Source of the DNA: Thereva unica
Lineage: Eukaryota; Arthropoda; Insecta; Diptera; Therevidae
Direction of reading: 5' to 3'
Assembly (NCBI GenBank): GCA_949987705.1
Contig: OX465283.1
Coordinates: forward strand, 51,002,953-51,066,952
Length of the DNA: 64,000 nucleotides
In this document: positions 10,260-20,685 of the stretch, piece by piece
How the letters are laid out: each line of letters opens with the position of its first letter
Numbering within the stretch: position 1 is the first letter of the stretch
Translations under genes and position numbers: made by a program
The notes under the pieces: model-generated
The model's input: the letters and a program-made list of their open reading frames with translations, nothing else
Database searches by the model: none
Told to the model about the DNA's origin: nothing

Positions 10260-10532
10260 AAATCCGCCAATATGCAATATACGAAATGGAAAACACTGCA
10301 TATGTCCGGTACGAAACGGAAAAGGCAGATCAATGAATGCGGATAAGACGGTAATCCAGATGAGTCTAGTGGATCAGTCTCGTGGAAGTCAGTCTCCTCA
10401 ACAAGTGATACGAATACGGTTCGATGGACGGTCGCAAGTATTCCCTCACGGCATATTATTATCATTATTATAATTCAAACAAAGTGCCATTTAAATAAAG
10501 TTAAAAATTAAATCTTTTATAAATTAATCTTT

Positions 10533-11805
10533 TTACTTTAAAACCGTCATACTCTTAACGGCATGTTTTTTAGTAGAGTGCTTTCCCGAGATCTGTTTAG
10601 TGATTTGGTACAGCACCCTACTTTTGCCTGTGCTTGCCGCACGCTGCTTTTTATTACGCCGGACACTTGTCTTTACCTCCCGGTGTAATTGGGAGTATTC
10701 CCGTTCAAGTTGGTGACGTCTTTCCGGGTCGCTTGTAGAGTTCACATTATTTTTGAGGGCCCTACTGCGTTCCAGTGTTGCTAGTTTCTTTGGACATAAC
10801 CGATGCTCGTTCCGGCAGCGTCAGTATAGGGCCCTTTGTTGTACTCCACAGTAGTGATGAGTAAGCGCAAAAACAAGACAAGACTAATCTAGTCCTTGTT
10901 CTTGTTTTGTTCTTGTTCAGTCTATCTTGTTCTGGCAAGCATAACACAGTCTTGTTCTTGTTCATCACAGTAGTGATGAGGAAACGCAAGAACAAGACAA
11001 GACTAATCTAGTCCTTGTTCTTGTCTTGTTCTTGTTCAGTCTGTCTTGTTCTGGCAAGCATAACACAGTCTTGTTCTTGTTCTTGGTCTTGCTAAGTGTG
11101 CAAGAACAAGACAAGACTGCAACTGCGCACATTGCATGCAAAGTCATTATGTAGGTACTTATGTACAAATGCTTTTACAGCTAAACTACTAAAAAGTAAA
11201 TATACACACATGTATTTATATCATAATTTCTTAAACATCATAATCAATTTTATATTTTTTGTTTTAAAATAATGAATTTAGGTGAAAATTTTGCAAGAAT
11301 CTTGCTAAAGTCTTGCTCTGAGTCTTGTTCTTGCACAGTTAGTCTTGTTCTTTTTCTTGCGAGCATAACTAAGTCTTGTTCTTGTTCTAGGTCTTGTTAA
11401 ATTTGCAAGAACAAGACAACACTAAAAGAACAAGACGATTTTTGCTCATCACTATTCCACTGCTCTTCAATATTTGTGTCGTCAGAAACGATACTGGTTT
11501 AATATTTGTTGCAGGTAGCAACAGCAAATTCTCGCTTTTTAACGCTCTCCCGCAGAAGGTCTACGCTAAACCGTCTACGGTTTATATAATCGTGTTGAAC
11601 GTTTCTGATTGCGGCGATTTTAAGGCGAATAGCTGCTACTACCAAATGGAGGTCGCTTCCAGTGTCTGCTGCTCTGAAGCTCCTGACATCATCCAGAATA
11701 GTTCTTCATCTGTGGCCGACGGTCATGTAATATATCTGATTTCTCGTTCTACCATCGGGCGATACCCAGTTTTCTTTGTGTATCTTCAAGTTAAGTGAAC
11801 GTAAT
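10533..11805 (-). pseudogene. RTE-like LINE (family A) pol fragment, split by a hAT MITE
   Basis: Minus-strand reading begins near 11800 with NWVSPDGRTRNQI and SDLHLVVAAIRLKIA, the end of an apurinic-type LINE endonuclease. It continues through KREFAVATCNKY and DDTNIEEQW to the MITE. Beyond the MITE it resumes with YNKGPYTDAAG, then at 10533-10745 QLEREYSQLHREVKTSVRRN and KSRVLYQITKQISGKHSTKK, the basic linker before RT. The same linker occurs at 49.95-50.4 kb. Stops and frame changes make it dead. The RT domain itself is missing at the left end. Confidence 0.65.
10852..11453. mobile_element. hAT-type MITE rich in GTCTTG/CAAGAC, TIR TAGTGATGAG
   Basis: The left end is TAGTGATGAGTAAGCGC; the right end, inverted, is TAGTGATGAGCAAAAAT. 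The 8 bp flanks CTCCACAG (10844-10851) and TTCCACTG (11454-11461) match at six of eight positions, consistent with an aged hAT duplication. The interior repeats CAAGAACAAGAC and its complement many times. A unit of about 119 bp is tandemly duplicated (starts at 10852 and 10971). It sits inside an RTE-like pol whose sequence resumes on either side. Confidence 0.75.
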
Positions 11806-11812
11806 TGGAGGG

Positions 11813-14440
11813 CATTAGCCAGGAACCGAACGGCGTGGAGAGAAATGCTGTAGGAAGTCAAGGCCAATAATAGGCTGTAGTGCCACAGATTTTAGGTAAG
11901 ATGGACGGTCGGAATGTAGAAGCTTATAAACAAATGTCAATGCCTTGAGGAGTAGGTAATCATAAATTGTGCATCTCAGAAGGGAACAACGATATGGGCT
12001 GATGTGATCACTTCGGCGAAGACTGTAGACAAACATTACGCAGTCGTTAAAGGCCACATTAAGCTTACCACGGCATGCAGCATCAAGGACAGGAAAGACC
12101 AAACTAGCATAATTAAAGTATGGTGACACTAGAGATTTAATTATCTTTGAGCGCGAGCCCAAGGGTAGGATGGAGGCGTATAGCCAGAGACGCCGTAAAT
12201 TACCATAAATTTTAGATAATGTATGAGAAATCGCAGCAGGTAAATTGAGAATTCAGATAAACGCCTAGATTAATGACACGCGTTTGATAAGGTGTGTTCA
12301 TAAGAACGATAGCAGGAAAACGGATGGTATCTAATTTACTCCTATAAATTGGAATGCAACAGGATTTAGAGGCATTAAGTTGTAGACGGTTGGACACAGA
12401 CCATAAATACGCTTGAGATCTGCATTTATGTTCGCAATACAGTTCTCAGCCAAGGGGGCTGTTTAAGTAGACCTGAACATCATCTGCATACATGTGGAGT
12501 TTGCAGCTTGTCACGACACTGCCAGGATCATTTATGTACATCGAGAAGAGTAATGGTCCTAGTATGGAGCCCTGTGGAAGGCCGCAGGTTATCGGTAAGG
12601 GATCCGAAATCGAGTTATGTAACCATACTTTTTGGGAACGATTCTGCAGGTAACTACGGATTAAAGAGGTAGTAGAGGATGTAAACCTCATGTGGGTTGC
12701 CAATTTGGAAAATAAGCGCATGTGGTCAACACTATCGAAAGCCTTACTGAAGTCAAGAAGAACGAGGAAAACAACATTACCGGAGTCAAGAGCCATTCGG
12801 ACGTCAGTAGTAACCTACAGAAGTACAGTTTCACAGCTTTTGCCTTTGCGAAAGCCAGACTGTGCCCGACTTAATAGGGACCCCGTCTCACAGTGGCTGT
12901 CAATTTGCCAAGCCATTATTTTTTCTAGTCCTTACCTAAAAAACATAAGATACTTATAGGACGATAGTCTGCAAGACTACTTGGAGATTTATATTTAGGT
13001 AGTGCAATTACTTTCGCCTTTTTCCATTGAAGCGGAAAATGCGATTTCATGAGACAGCTATTAAAAATATGAGATATGTATGGGAGAATTACAGGAAGAA
13101 TTAGCTTGAGAAATATAGGTGGGAGGTTGTCCTGTCCAGTGGCGTTGGATTTAATAGCATAGAAGGCTTTACGTACTTCTTCGTAGTCCACGTTGCGGAA
13201 ACTAAATTTACCAGTATTATTAACAGTAGACATAGAGCAATTAGTATCACCAACTTTGCTCGTTGCAGCTGTGAAATATTTATTGAACTCATTCACGCTA
13301 AGATTGACCTGGGCTACAGAGTCATTTGCATGGATTCCAAGTTGCTTTATGTTGGCCCAAAATTTCTTTGCAGGCAAATTAGGACTAAGGTTTGACGAAA
13401 AGAATCGTAGTTTTTCACTACGGATGGCAGAGGTTACTAAGTTCCGAACATATTTATACCTTTCTAAATTCACAACAGTTTTATTTTTCTTATACCTTCT
13501 GAATAAAAATTCCCTTTCAGAAATCAATCAGTTAATTTGAGAGGAAAACCAGGGGAAGATAGTAGAAAGCATACGTTTAGTTTTGACCGGAGCAAAAGAT
13601 TCATGCAGAAGGTTTCAGAGTGAATTGAAATATTCTAATTTTTCGTCAATGTCAATGATACTATATGGAAGAGAGGCACATCCTTGTAATAGGGCTGGTA
13701 TATCAATGGATTTGTAATCACGATATGTGAAAACTTTTTGCTGAGCTTTTTCAACCTTGAAATTTAAGCAGAGATAGAGGATGTCATGATCGAGATAACT
13801 GGGTGGGCTAATTTGATTATGAAATAATACATTGTCCACATTCGGCACAAAAAATATATCCAGCAATGATGGATTATTAGTATCACAATACGTTGGAAGT
13901 CGATTAACGGGTTTAAGGTCGAAAGTATTGAAAAACTCAAGGAAATTTTTCGAACGGACATTATTAGATAAAATATTAACATTAAAATCTCCTCCAAATA
14001 AGATATTGTCGTACTTAAGAGTAACATTGGAGAGGCACTCTTTCAACTCGCTAGCTTCAGAAATAGTGAAAATTCGAGGAGGACAATAAACCACAGAAAC
14101 AAGACATTTAGCCATTATTAATTTCAATGCTAAGGAACTCTACAGCACTTGAAACGGATTCCTTAACTTTCAGGGATCGAAAACTACCCTTAACATAAAT
14201 TAGCTACTCCACCACCAGAGCGATTTTTCCTATCATTTCGAAATAGGTTATAACCTTTTATGGATACAAGTTTCGGCTTCAAGTGATGGCGTAATGCGGC
14301 TTATACCAGTATAACATGAATATTTGACTCACGAAAAATTTCCCGAAGTCCGTCCATTTTATTACATAAACTGAGCGCATTAATGTGAAAAACATTTAAA
14401 CCTTGAGCTCTACTTTCAAAGATGTTAAGCAAAGTTCTGA
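11813..14440 (-). pseudogene. CR1-like LINE pol (endonuclease plus reverse transcriptase), broken
   Basis: Reading right to left: NVFHINALSLCNKMDGLREI (about 14395-14340) opens the endonuclease. AKCLVSVVYCPPR, ILFGGDFNVNIL and SYLDHDILYLCLNFK (13615-14127) carry the endonuclease GDFN and DH residues. RT follows: ATGQDNLPPIFLKLI, WKKAKVIALPKYKSPSSLAD (12925-13527), [34 protein letters not shown] and MYADDVQVY with an intact YADD (12446-12796). The thumb and tail are at 11815-12397. Several frameshifts and stops separate the blocks. ORF1 was not recognised; further minus-strand sequence to about 14640 may belong to it. The 3' end stops abruptly against the RTE fragment. The clade is inferred from the style of the RT motifs. 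Confidence 0.75.
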
Positions 14441-15655
14441 TTTTGTTCATATTAAAGCCAACTACCCGAAGTCATCAACACGAGATAGTAAAATGAGTCC
14501 AGGGTGGGACATTATTAAAAATTCTAACGACTTACAGCAATATCCCAACATTACAGAAAACAATGAGAAAAAAAAAATATTTTCCAAAATTATGATGATG
14601 ATGGTAATAATAGTTATCAAGTTAATATTTATTTCATAAAACAAATTAATCAGTGTTTCTTGTTATAATACCGCAACTTTAAGCAAACAAAGGAGTCTAG
14701 TAGTGGTCAATAAATATTAAAACTAAAACCAATACAATTTGTTCAGTTGGCTATTAAATATAAAATTTTTGGAAACACATGTCCCAAAATCAATGACCAA
14801 AAGTATTTGTTGACGGTTGAACGCAATTAACAACAAAATTTTAAAACGTCAATGCACAAAATACCCGACCACCCTATCGCTACCTGTTCGTCCTGCACAA
14901 TTATATTACAACAGCACGTCATATAATATTTATGGTGGAATGAAATGCTATCAGTAACGGATGCTAAGCAGGAAACTGATATGTGTAGTATGTAACATGG
15001 TAATAAAGTAAACAAGTTATTAATGGGCCGATTTAAAGCTATCAACCAGCAATATGCACATTGATCAATGGAAAATCAATGATTTACGATCACATTAAAA
15101 GCATCCATCTGTGGGAGAATACTCGTCGTGAACGGGGGCAGCCAAAACATTCCCATACCCAGTAATGGTATGCATTAAATTTTCTAAAATGCAAATCTTG
15201 ATGGGCTGACCAAACCATCAGGGGGTAAGTTTGTTAATAGAACACGTGACCCAAGTGAGGGATGCAAATTTTTCACAAACTTTTAATACACCGAACGCTT
15301 CTGTGCATTTTAAATAGTTTCGATTTTTTATTCCCCTTGAATAAATATTATACGTATTATGAAACTCGGCAAAAGTTAAAAGTTGTATAAATGAACAAAA
15401 AATTTGTTAACTGGCCTTTATAGGTCATAAATTTATAAGTAGATGATTTTTGTACAGGTAAAAAATTTACGAGTTTTAGTTAAGAGAATGTTGGCGTGTT
15501 TCTTTTTTTAAAGAAACGTAACTTGTAAATTAAATAAAAAATGGACTTGGGGAACTTTTGTTTTTCGAGACATATTCACCAAGTTTACATTTAACGGACT
15601 TTTATTTTTGGTTCACTTTTAATTAATTTTCGCTATGCCGTATTTCTATTAGCCA
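14441..15655. other. non-coding stretch, nothing recognised
   Basis: This is AT-rich sequence with only short frames. The first 200 bp may still belong to the CR1-like element upstream of its endonuclease. No repeats with clear ends were seen. Confidence 0.4.
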
Positions 15656-15659
15656 AAAG

Positions 15660-16480
15660 GCGAGAGTTTCAAATGGCATTATCCAACAGATTCGCGACGC
15701 TTGCAATACCGGACGATATCGATGTAGAAGAATTGTCGGAGTCTATTTTGGAGTGTGCAATGGAGTGGTGTCCACCTATCCGTAAACGGAAGCAGCCATG
15801 GATCTCGGACAGCTGTCTGGACCTCGTCGATCAGCGGAAGCGAATGAAACACGCAGCGTACTGGAATAACGTTGCGGCCGACATAGAAGAAGCGGCATCC
15901 TCGTGTCCCCTCGGCGTGGAAGAAAGCGGTCTTTGTCTCAGTTATGAAAAAAGGCGACAGTCGGAAATCCAAGAATTATTGCGGTATTAGTCTCCTTTCG
16001 ATCGTCGGCAAAGTATTTACGAAAATCGAGGCTACAGAAACAACGAGAGCAAACGAGCAAGAAAGAACAAGCTGGTCTTGGACCACATCGTGGATGTATG
16101 CATCAAATATTAGCACTCCGTCAGCAAATGCAAGAAAGAATTCGTTGGCGCAAACGAACTGTCATCACTTCCGTCGATTTCAAATACGCTTTCGCGTTGC
16201 ATTGATTGGAACAGGTTGTGGAGAGCGTCGAGCGATGGCTCAACCCACAGGTTAGTATTCGAACTACTCTACTTCCACTTTTCTTCAACGTTGTGATCAG
16301 CGCGATTATGTATGAAACATTTGATGGACGACTTGGAGTTCGATACGTCGACAACATCCTCGTAAGCGTCTTAATTTTCGCCGACGATAGCGCCGTCTTC
16401 GCCGATATGGATGCCGAACCAACGGACATCTAATACAACATTTCCCGCATCGCCCAGTCACACGGGCTTAAAATTCAATG
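15660..16480 (+). pseudogene. RTE-like LINE (family B) pol, internally deleted
   Basis: The frame at 15673-15990 reads MALSNRFATLAIPDDIDVEE and RKQPWISDSCLDLVDQRKRM, the linker between endonuclease and RT; the same passage occurs at 27.9-28.1 kb. It then jumps to ICIDWNRLW-like and AIMYETFDGRLGVRYVDN, ending with IFADDSAVFADMDAEP (RT catalytic FADD) near 16380-16420. The finger and palm blocks between are shortened or missing, with frameshifts. The order matches an RTE pol that has lost internal segments. Confidence 0.6.
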
Positions 16481-17135
16481 CGCATACCTTACGAATAATA
16501 GTGGAGCAGTCTACTGAATTCCGATCCCCTCTTTACCTTGCTTCCGTAGATTATGAGAAAGCGTTCGACACGGTCAATAGGAGCTTTATATGGCAGGCAC
16601 TACGGCTACGTGGTCTCCCTGATAAAATAATAGAATTGATAAAAGCCCTATATAACAATTCCAAATGCAGAGTTCTCCATAATGGAAAATTATCCGACAG
16701 CTTTGAGGTGAGCTCAGGAGTACGACAAGGATGCCTACTTTCGCCATTACTATTTTAATAATAATAATAATAATTGCTGTATCCTAAAAATCCGCTAGCA
16801 GGATATAATTTCAAACGAATAACTATGGCGCCGTGCCGGCCAAGAAAGGATAGACGACCAAATCAGACGAAGGAAATGGAATTGGGTTGGGCACACCTTG
16901 CGACGCGAAAACGAAAATCTAGCCAAACAGGCCCTTGACTGGAATCCGCAAGGATCCCGTCGAGTCGGAAGACCTAGAACAACGTGGAGGAGAACCCTAC
17001 TAGCAGAAGCCGCAACAACTGGGAGATCCTGGTCGGAGCTGAGAGCTGTCGCGCAAAACAGAGTCCGCTGGAGGGCAACTGTTTCAGCCCTATGTCTCAT
17101 GAGAGATTAAAGGAGCGCAATGATGATGATGATAT
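16481..17135 (+). mobile_element. RTE-like LINE (family C), deletion derivative joining RT to the C-terminus
   Basis: The left part encodes VDYEKAFDTVNRSFIWQALR and SSGVRQGCLLSPLLF (RT with the first catalytic Asp), ending at 16758. A short TAA repeat follows, and then the extreme pol C-terminus: RIDDQIRRRKWNWVGHTLRR, NPQGSRRVGRPRTTWRRTLL and NRVRWRATVSALCLMRD, stopping near 17108. The YADD region is gone. The element ends in a short ATG repeat (GATGATGATGAT), the kind of 3' microsatellite common in RTE elements. Other copies of this 3' end are at 8.4 and 53.6 kb. Confidence 0.7.
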
Positions 17136-17816
17136 CTTCTTATTATCCTTTTATTCTCCTTGTTCTGCTAAAGCTGCCTTTGATCATAATTTTTGGGCAG
17201 TATGTACTTACATCATCACAATTTCGTAACTGCTGTTTTCAGCTTTTCATACCTGTAATGGAGACAGTAAGCACTTACCAGCCTAGGACATGTCCATGTA
17301 AAAATAATCGTTTCTGAAATAAGGAAAGTAATCGATTGACCTTACCGGTAACATCTTACAGAATCGGTCACTACAGTTCGTGCTGGGTAATATTTAAGAG
17401 CTATAAGAGAGATATTGAAGACCTCCGCTTATGAAGAGACAAAACATGACTTTTTATTTAAAATCCAGCGGAAGAGTTAATTGTCATTCCCACATCAATG
17501 GAAGAGAAGATCATTAAATCTGCTCACAGGCAGGACATTTTCAGCTGCCAAGACCGAAGTCTTAATCAGGAAAACCTGATTTATTACCGAATACTAGATC
17601 CATCCAATGGTGCTGCAGTCCTGGCTTCGTTGAGGACATTTCTGCAACTTTAATGGTCCCTTGCAGCATGTCTGCAGTTTCGAATGTTAAGCATGTGCTG
17701 TTCTCTTGGGCCTACTTACTGCTATATTTCCCGAAATTTCTGATACCATAAGTCGTTTGGTGTCCTCCATCCTCCTTACGAGCCCGGCAAGTCTTAGTTT
17801 GCTGGCCTTGCGAAAC
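17136..17816. other. non-coding stretch, nothing recognised
   Basis: There are no motif-bearing frames, terminal repeats or RNA genes that I can support between the RTE 3' end and the SINE. Confidence 0.4.
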
Positions 17817-17826
17817 AAGAAGGAAA

Positions 17827-18319
17827 GGAAGCAAGAGCCTCGGTAGTCTAGGGGTAAGGCGCCTGACTACTATCCCCAGAGGTCCCGGGTTCGATTCCCG
17901 GCGGTGCCACGGTCCTAGCCTTTCCCAATTTCCCGCCTACATAACTTTCCTTCTTTCTTCTTCCCTCTTTGCATTCCTGATTCCTCCTGTCATAGCCTTC
18001 ACTAGTTCTCTTCCCCGCTCCAGCAAGCGTATGTCATCGGTTGGTTGATGAGATTCAACTCGTTTCAGGAGGCATAACACTCCAGCGAGTTGTTCTCGAT
18101 GCCCCGATGTCAGAGTCGCGAAATGGTTGGGAGTAGGTGAAATAAAAATACCGCAGCTAGGTTGTGACAGTTCTTTCCTTCACTTCTCTCTCTATCTTCC
18201 GACTAGAGCTGCTGTTCGACATTTCAAAATAAAAAAAAAATAAATAAAAAATACATGGTCGACAGTACAAAGGGGCCTTCCCTAAGTCTCTAGTGTGTCA
18301 TATAAAAAAAAAAAAAAAA
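17827..18319 (+). mobile_element. tRNA-derived SINE, copy 1
   Basis: A tRNA-like head (17836-17909) is followed by a body of about 330 bp, a tail containing AGTACAAAGGGGCCTTCCCT (18263-18282) and a run of A (18304-18319). A short direct repeat, AAGAAGGAA, lies before the head (about 17818-17826) and after the A run (about 18318-18326), a plausible target duplication. The body segment from CATCGGTTGGTTGATGAG to the CCCCGATGTC word (about 18030-18110) is almost identical in copy 2. The SINE has no coding capacity and would depend on a LINE for movement; its tail resembles the Jockey-type LINE here. Confidence 0.8.
17836..17909 (+). promoter_or_regulatory. tRNA-like SINE head with pol III A and B boxes
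   Basis: An A-box-like TAGTCTAGGGGTAAGG starts near 17844. A canonical B box, GGTTCGATTCC, lies at 17888-17898 inside a perfect T stem, CCGGG/CCCGG. The acceptor and anticodon stems pair poorly, so this is a SINE promoter rather than a working tRNA. Confidence 0.75.
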
Positions 18320-18321
18320 GA

Positions 18322-18505
18322 AGGAATATAGTATACTCAATATACCGTTAGATCCTTGGCGGCCGTCTCAAGAGGGCGGATTACCACTTTGTTCATAACT
18401 CCGTCGACATGAGTATCCACATGTCATGGGTATGATAAGTAGAATACAATAAGCAATGTAGTATGCTCAATATACCGAGATCCATGGCGGCCGCTTCAAG
18501 ACCTA
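18322..18505 (+). repeat. pair of ~50 bp direct repeats
   Basis: The block from ATAGTATACTCAATATACCG to GGCGGCCGTCTCAAG (about 18327-18373) recurs as ATGTAGTATGCTCAATATACC to GGCGGCCGCTTCAAG (about 18456-18502), with roughly 85 percent identity, about 130 bp apart. The function is unknown. Confidence 0.6.
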
Positions 18506-20685
18506 TGTACCCGTTCTTTGAGCACTTCATCTGTGTAAAATTCATATATCCATCTTCATATCTATTGCCTACTGTTGGCTTATGGGTGCAGCGAGGCGTA
18601 CCGGGACCCAGCTAGTGATATTATAAATGTTCAAGATAAATTTTCCTCATACAAAAGGCGTTCCGGGGGGCTTAGGTATCCCCCCCCCCCACCATCCACC
18701 CGTTCCTACGCCACTGCGGACATTGTATACCTGAGTATGCATGGGTACGAAATTTAAGTGGTTTTTACAAACCTTTCCGATTTCTGTAAAAGTGGGCCAC
18801 CTTTAAAAAGAAAACGTTTGCTAAAATTATCTAAAAAATCTTCATATAAACTACCATCTTAGGGCTAACATCTTGCATAACAAAATTATTTTAAGATATC
18901 AAAAATCGATATGAGTTCAACACACTTTTTGCGTACAGATTGGCCCCAGGAGGACGAAAAATGCCGAAACGTAAGCCTCCAGAAATGTGCCACGACAACA
19001 GATGGAAGGATATTTTTTGTATTAAATATTCTAAACCTGATTTGTGTATTAATTTGGAATTTTTCCGGGGCGGATATAATATTATATGTATATCTTTGGA
19101 TTATTAATTTTATTTAATATCTCGCAGACACAAGCGGTGTTTATCTTTCTTATACAAAAAGGACGTCCTTGATTCGTTCATTCTTATGCATTAAGTCAAT
19201 GATCTGGATTCTTGGGGTATGCTGTTTGAATAAGTTGAAACTCCTCGGAAATCTCATACTCTATCTGCGATGTTATTGAAATTTTTAGTATGTCCCTTGC
19301 AGGGGATCTGATTAAATATTAACCAATTCATGTAGGTACTCATGTGTATATCTGTACACGCGCAATCTTCGTTCCAGGATTCCTTTCATAGACAATATAG
19401 CATATTTTCTGTTCATCTTGTGTTCTTGTTGCTTTTGTTCTGCAATGGCATACAACAGATCCGGCTTAATGGAAAAGAAAATTTCTTATCACGAAGCAAA
19501 CTTAGGCTCACGCCCGTTAATTTAATATGACAGAATGGCAAAAAAGTGTCGCACTGGTGACTGCTCTTCGACTCATATTACGTATTAAAGAAAACAAAAC
19601 AAAAAAAAACGAACTTTTCCTTTATAAGCCCCCCGAAAATTTAATTAGCTACGTGTAAGGTGTCGAGGTAATAAAAGATAGCCATAAAAGTAAGGTGTGG
19701 GGATTAAATAAGAATATATATATACTAGCTAGAAGTGTGAGTGGTGGGCACAGGAAAGTTTCTGGCATTTTATATCAGTCAGAAGTATTCTTGTTGTTTT
19801 TAAAGTTACTAGAGACGAAGTATAGTATTTATCTGGTGAAGAGGATTTTTCTTATCCTACGTAACCATAATGTACGTACACACGCCTGTGGGAAATCAAC
19901 TGTGAAACATAATTTTGCAGCTCAACGCATATTAAGTCTTTAAATTTGTGCTGTGAAACTTTTGTTTAATTTAGATAATTTTGTTATTATATTTTCAATG
20001 TGGAATGCTCATTGATGCGCACGAAACAACTTTAATATTAATTTTTCCAGCACGTATAAACATTTAAGCTGTAAATATATGAAGGAGTAGAGCTGGGAGC
20101 TGTAATTTATGCCGTTTACATGCCTTTTGACTTACTTAAGTAGAATTGTATATTCGTAGAATTGTCTATCATTGTCATTATTTATTAAAAATAATGTCTC
20201 TGCTATTTCAATAAAACTTAATTCCACGTTTTTTTTTTCTTTGATGATTATTTCTGTTTGTTTTCTTGTTTTCAAAAGATGCCTTAAAGGACATTTCCAT
20301 TAGGATACGACTTCGATTAGAGACAGACAAGATCAAGAAGAAATCAAGATGTATATAAGACAGAGATAAGCAACCCTGGATGGCAGTAAGTTCATAATTG
20401 AGAAACTGAAAATAGGTAAATATTTTAGGTGAAATTTAAAAATTGAATTGTGTCTGATAGAGGCAAAAGTTAAAGATAATTTTGAAAGTATTCCATTTTC
20501 CAAGTAAAAATAATTTAGTCGGATAATTTTGTTAAAAACATGCACGCGCCCGCACCTAGCACGCATAGTGAAAAAATGCAATGGTATGCGCGGTCCCCTT
20601 ACATGCATGCACGCTCCCGCCACAGGCGCGGAAATCTAGAAATTTGCCCGCTAGAACGACAAACAAGAATAATTGTTTTACCAAA
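18506..20685. other. long non-coding stretch, nothing recognised
   Basis: This is AT-rich DNA with a short C run (about 18680-18690). No gene, RNA gene or bounded repeat was recognised. Several frames of 60-100 codons are present but show no motifs. Confidence 0.4.

Noticed and set aside
8580..10296. Very long open frames (about 500 codons) on both strands with alternating dipeptides
   Set aside because: They are a direct consequence of a 6 bp repeat without stops in most frames; there are no domain or gene features, so this is microsatellite, not coding.
11394..11798. 134-codon plus-strand frame
   Set aside because: It lies antisense to an RTE endonuclease remnant and overlaps the hAT MITE end; no motif on this strand.
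17836..17909. Stand-alone tRNA gene
   Set aside because: A and B boxes and the T stem are good, but acceptor and anticodon stems pair poorly, and a second diverged copy with the same downstream body and A tail exists. It is a SINE head.
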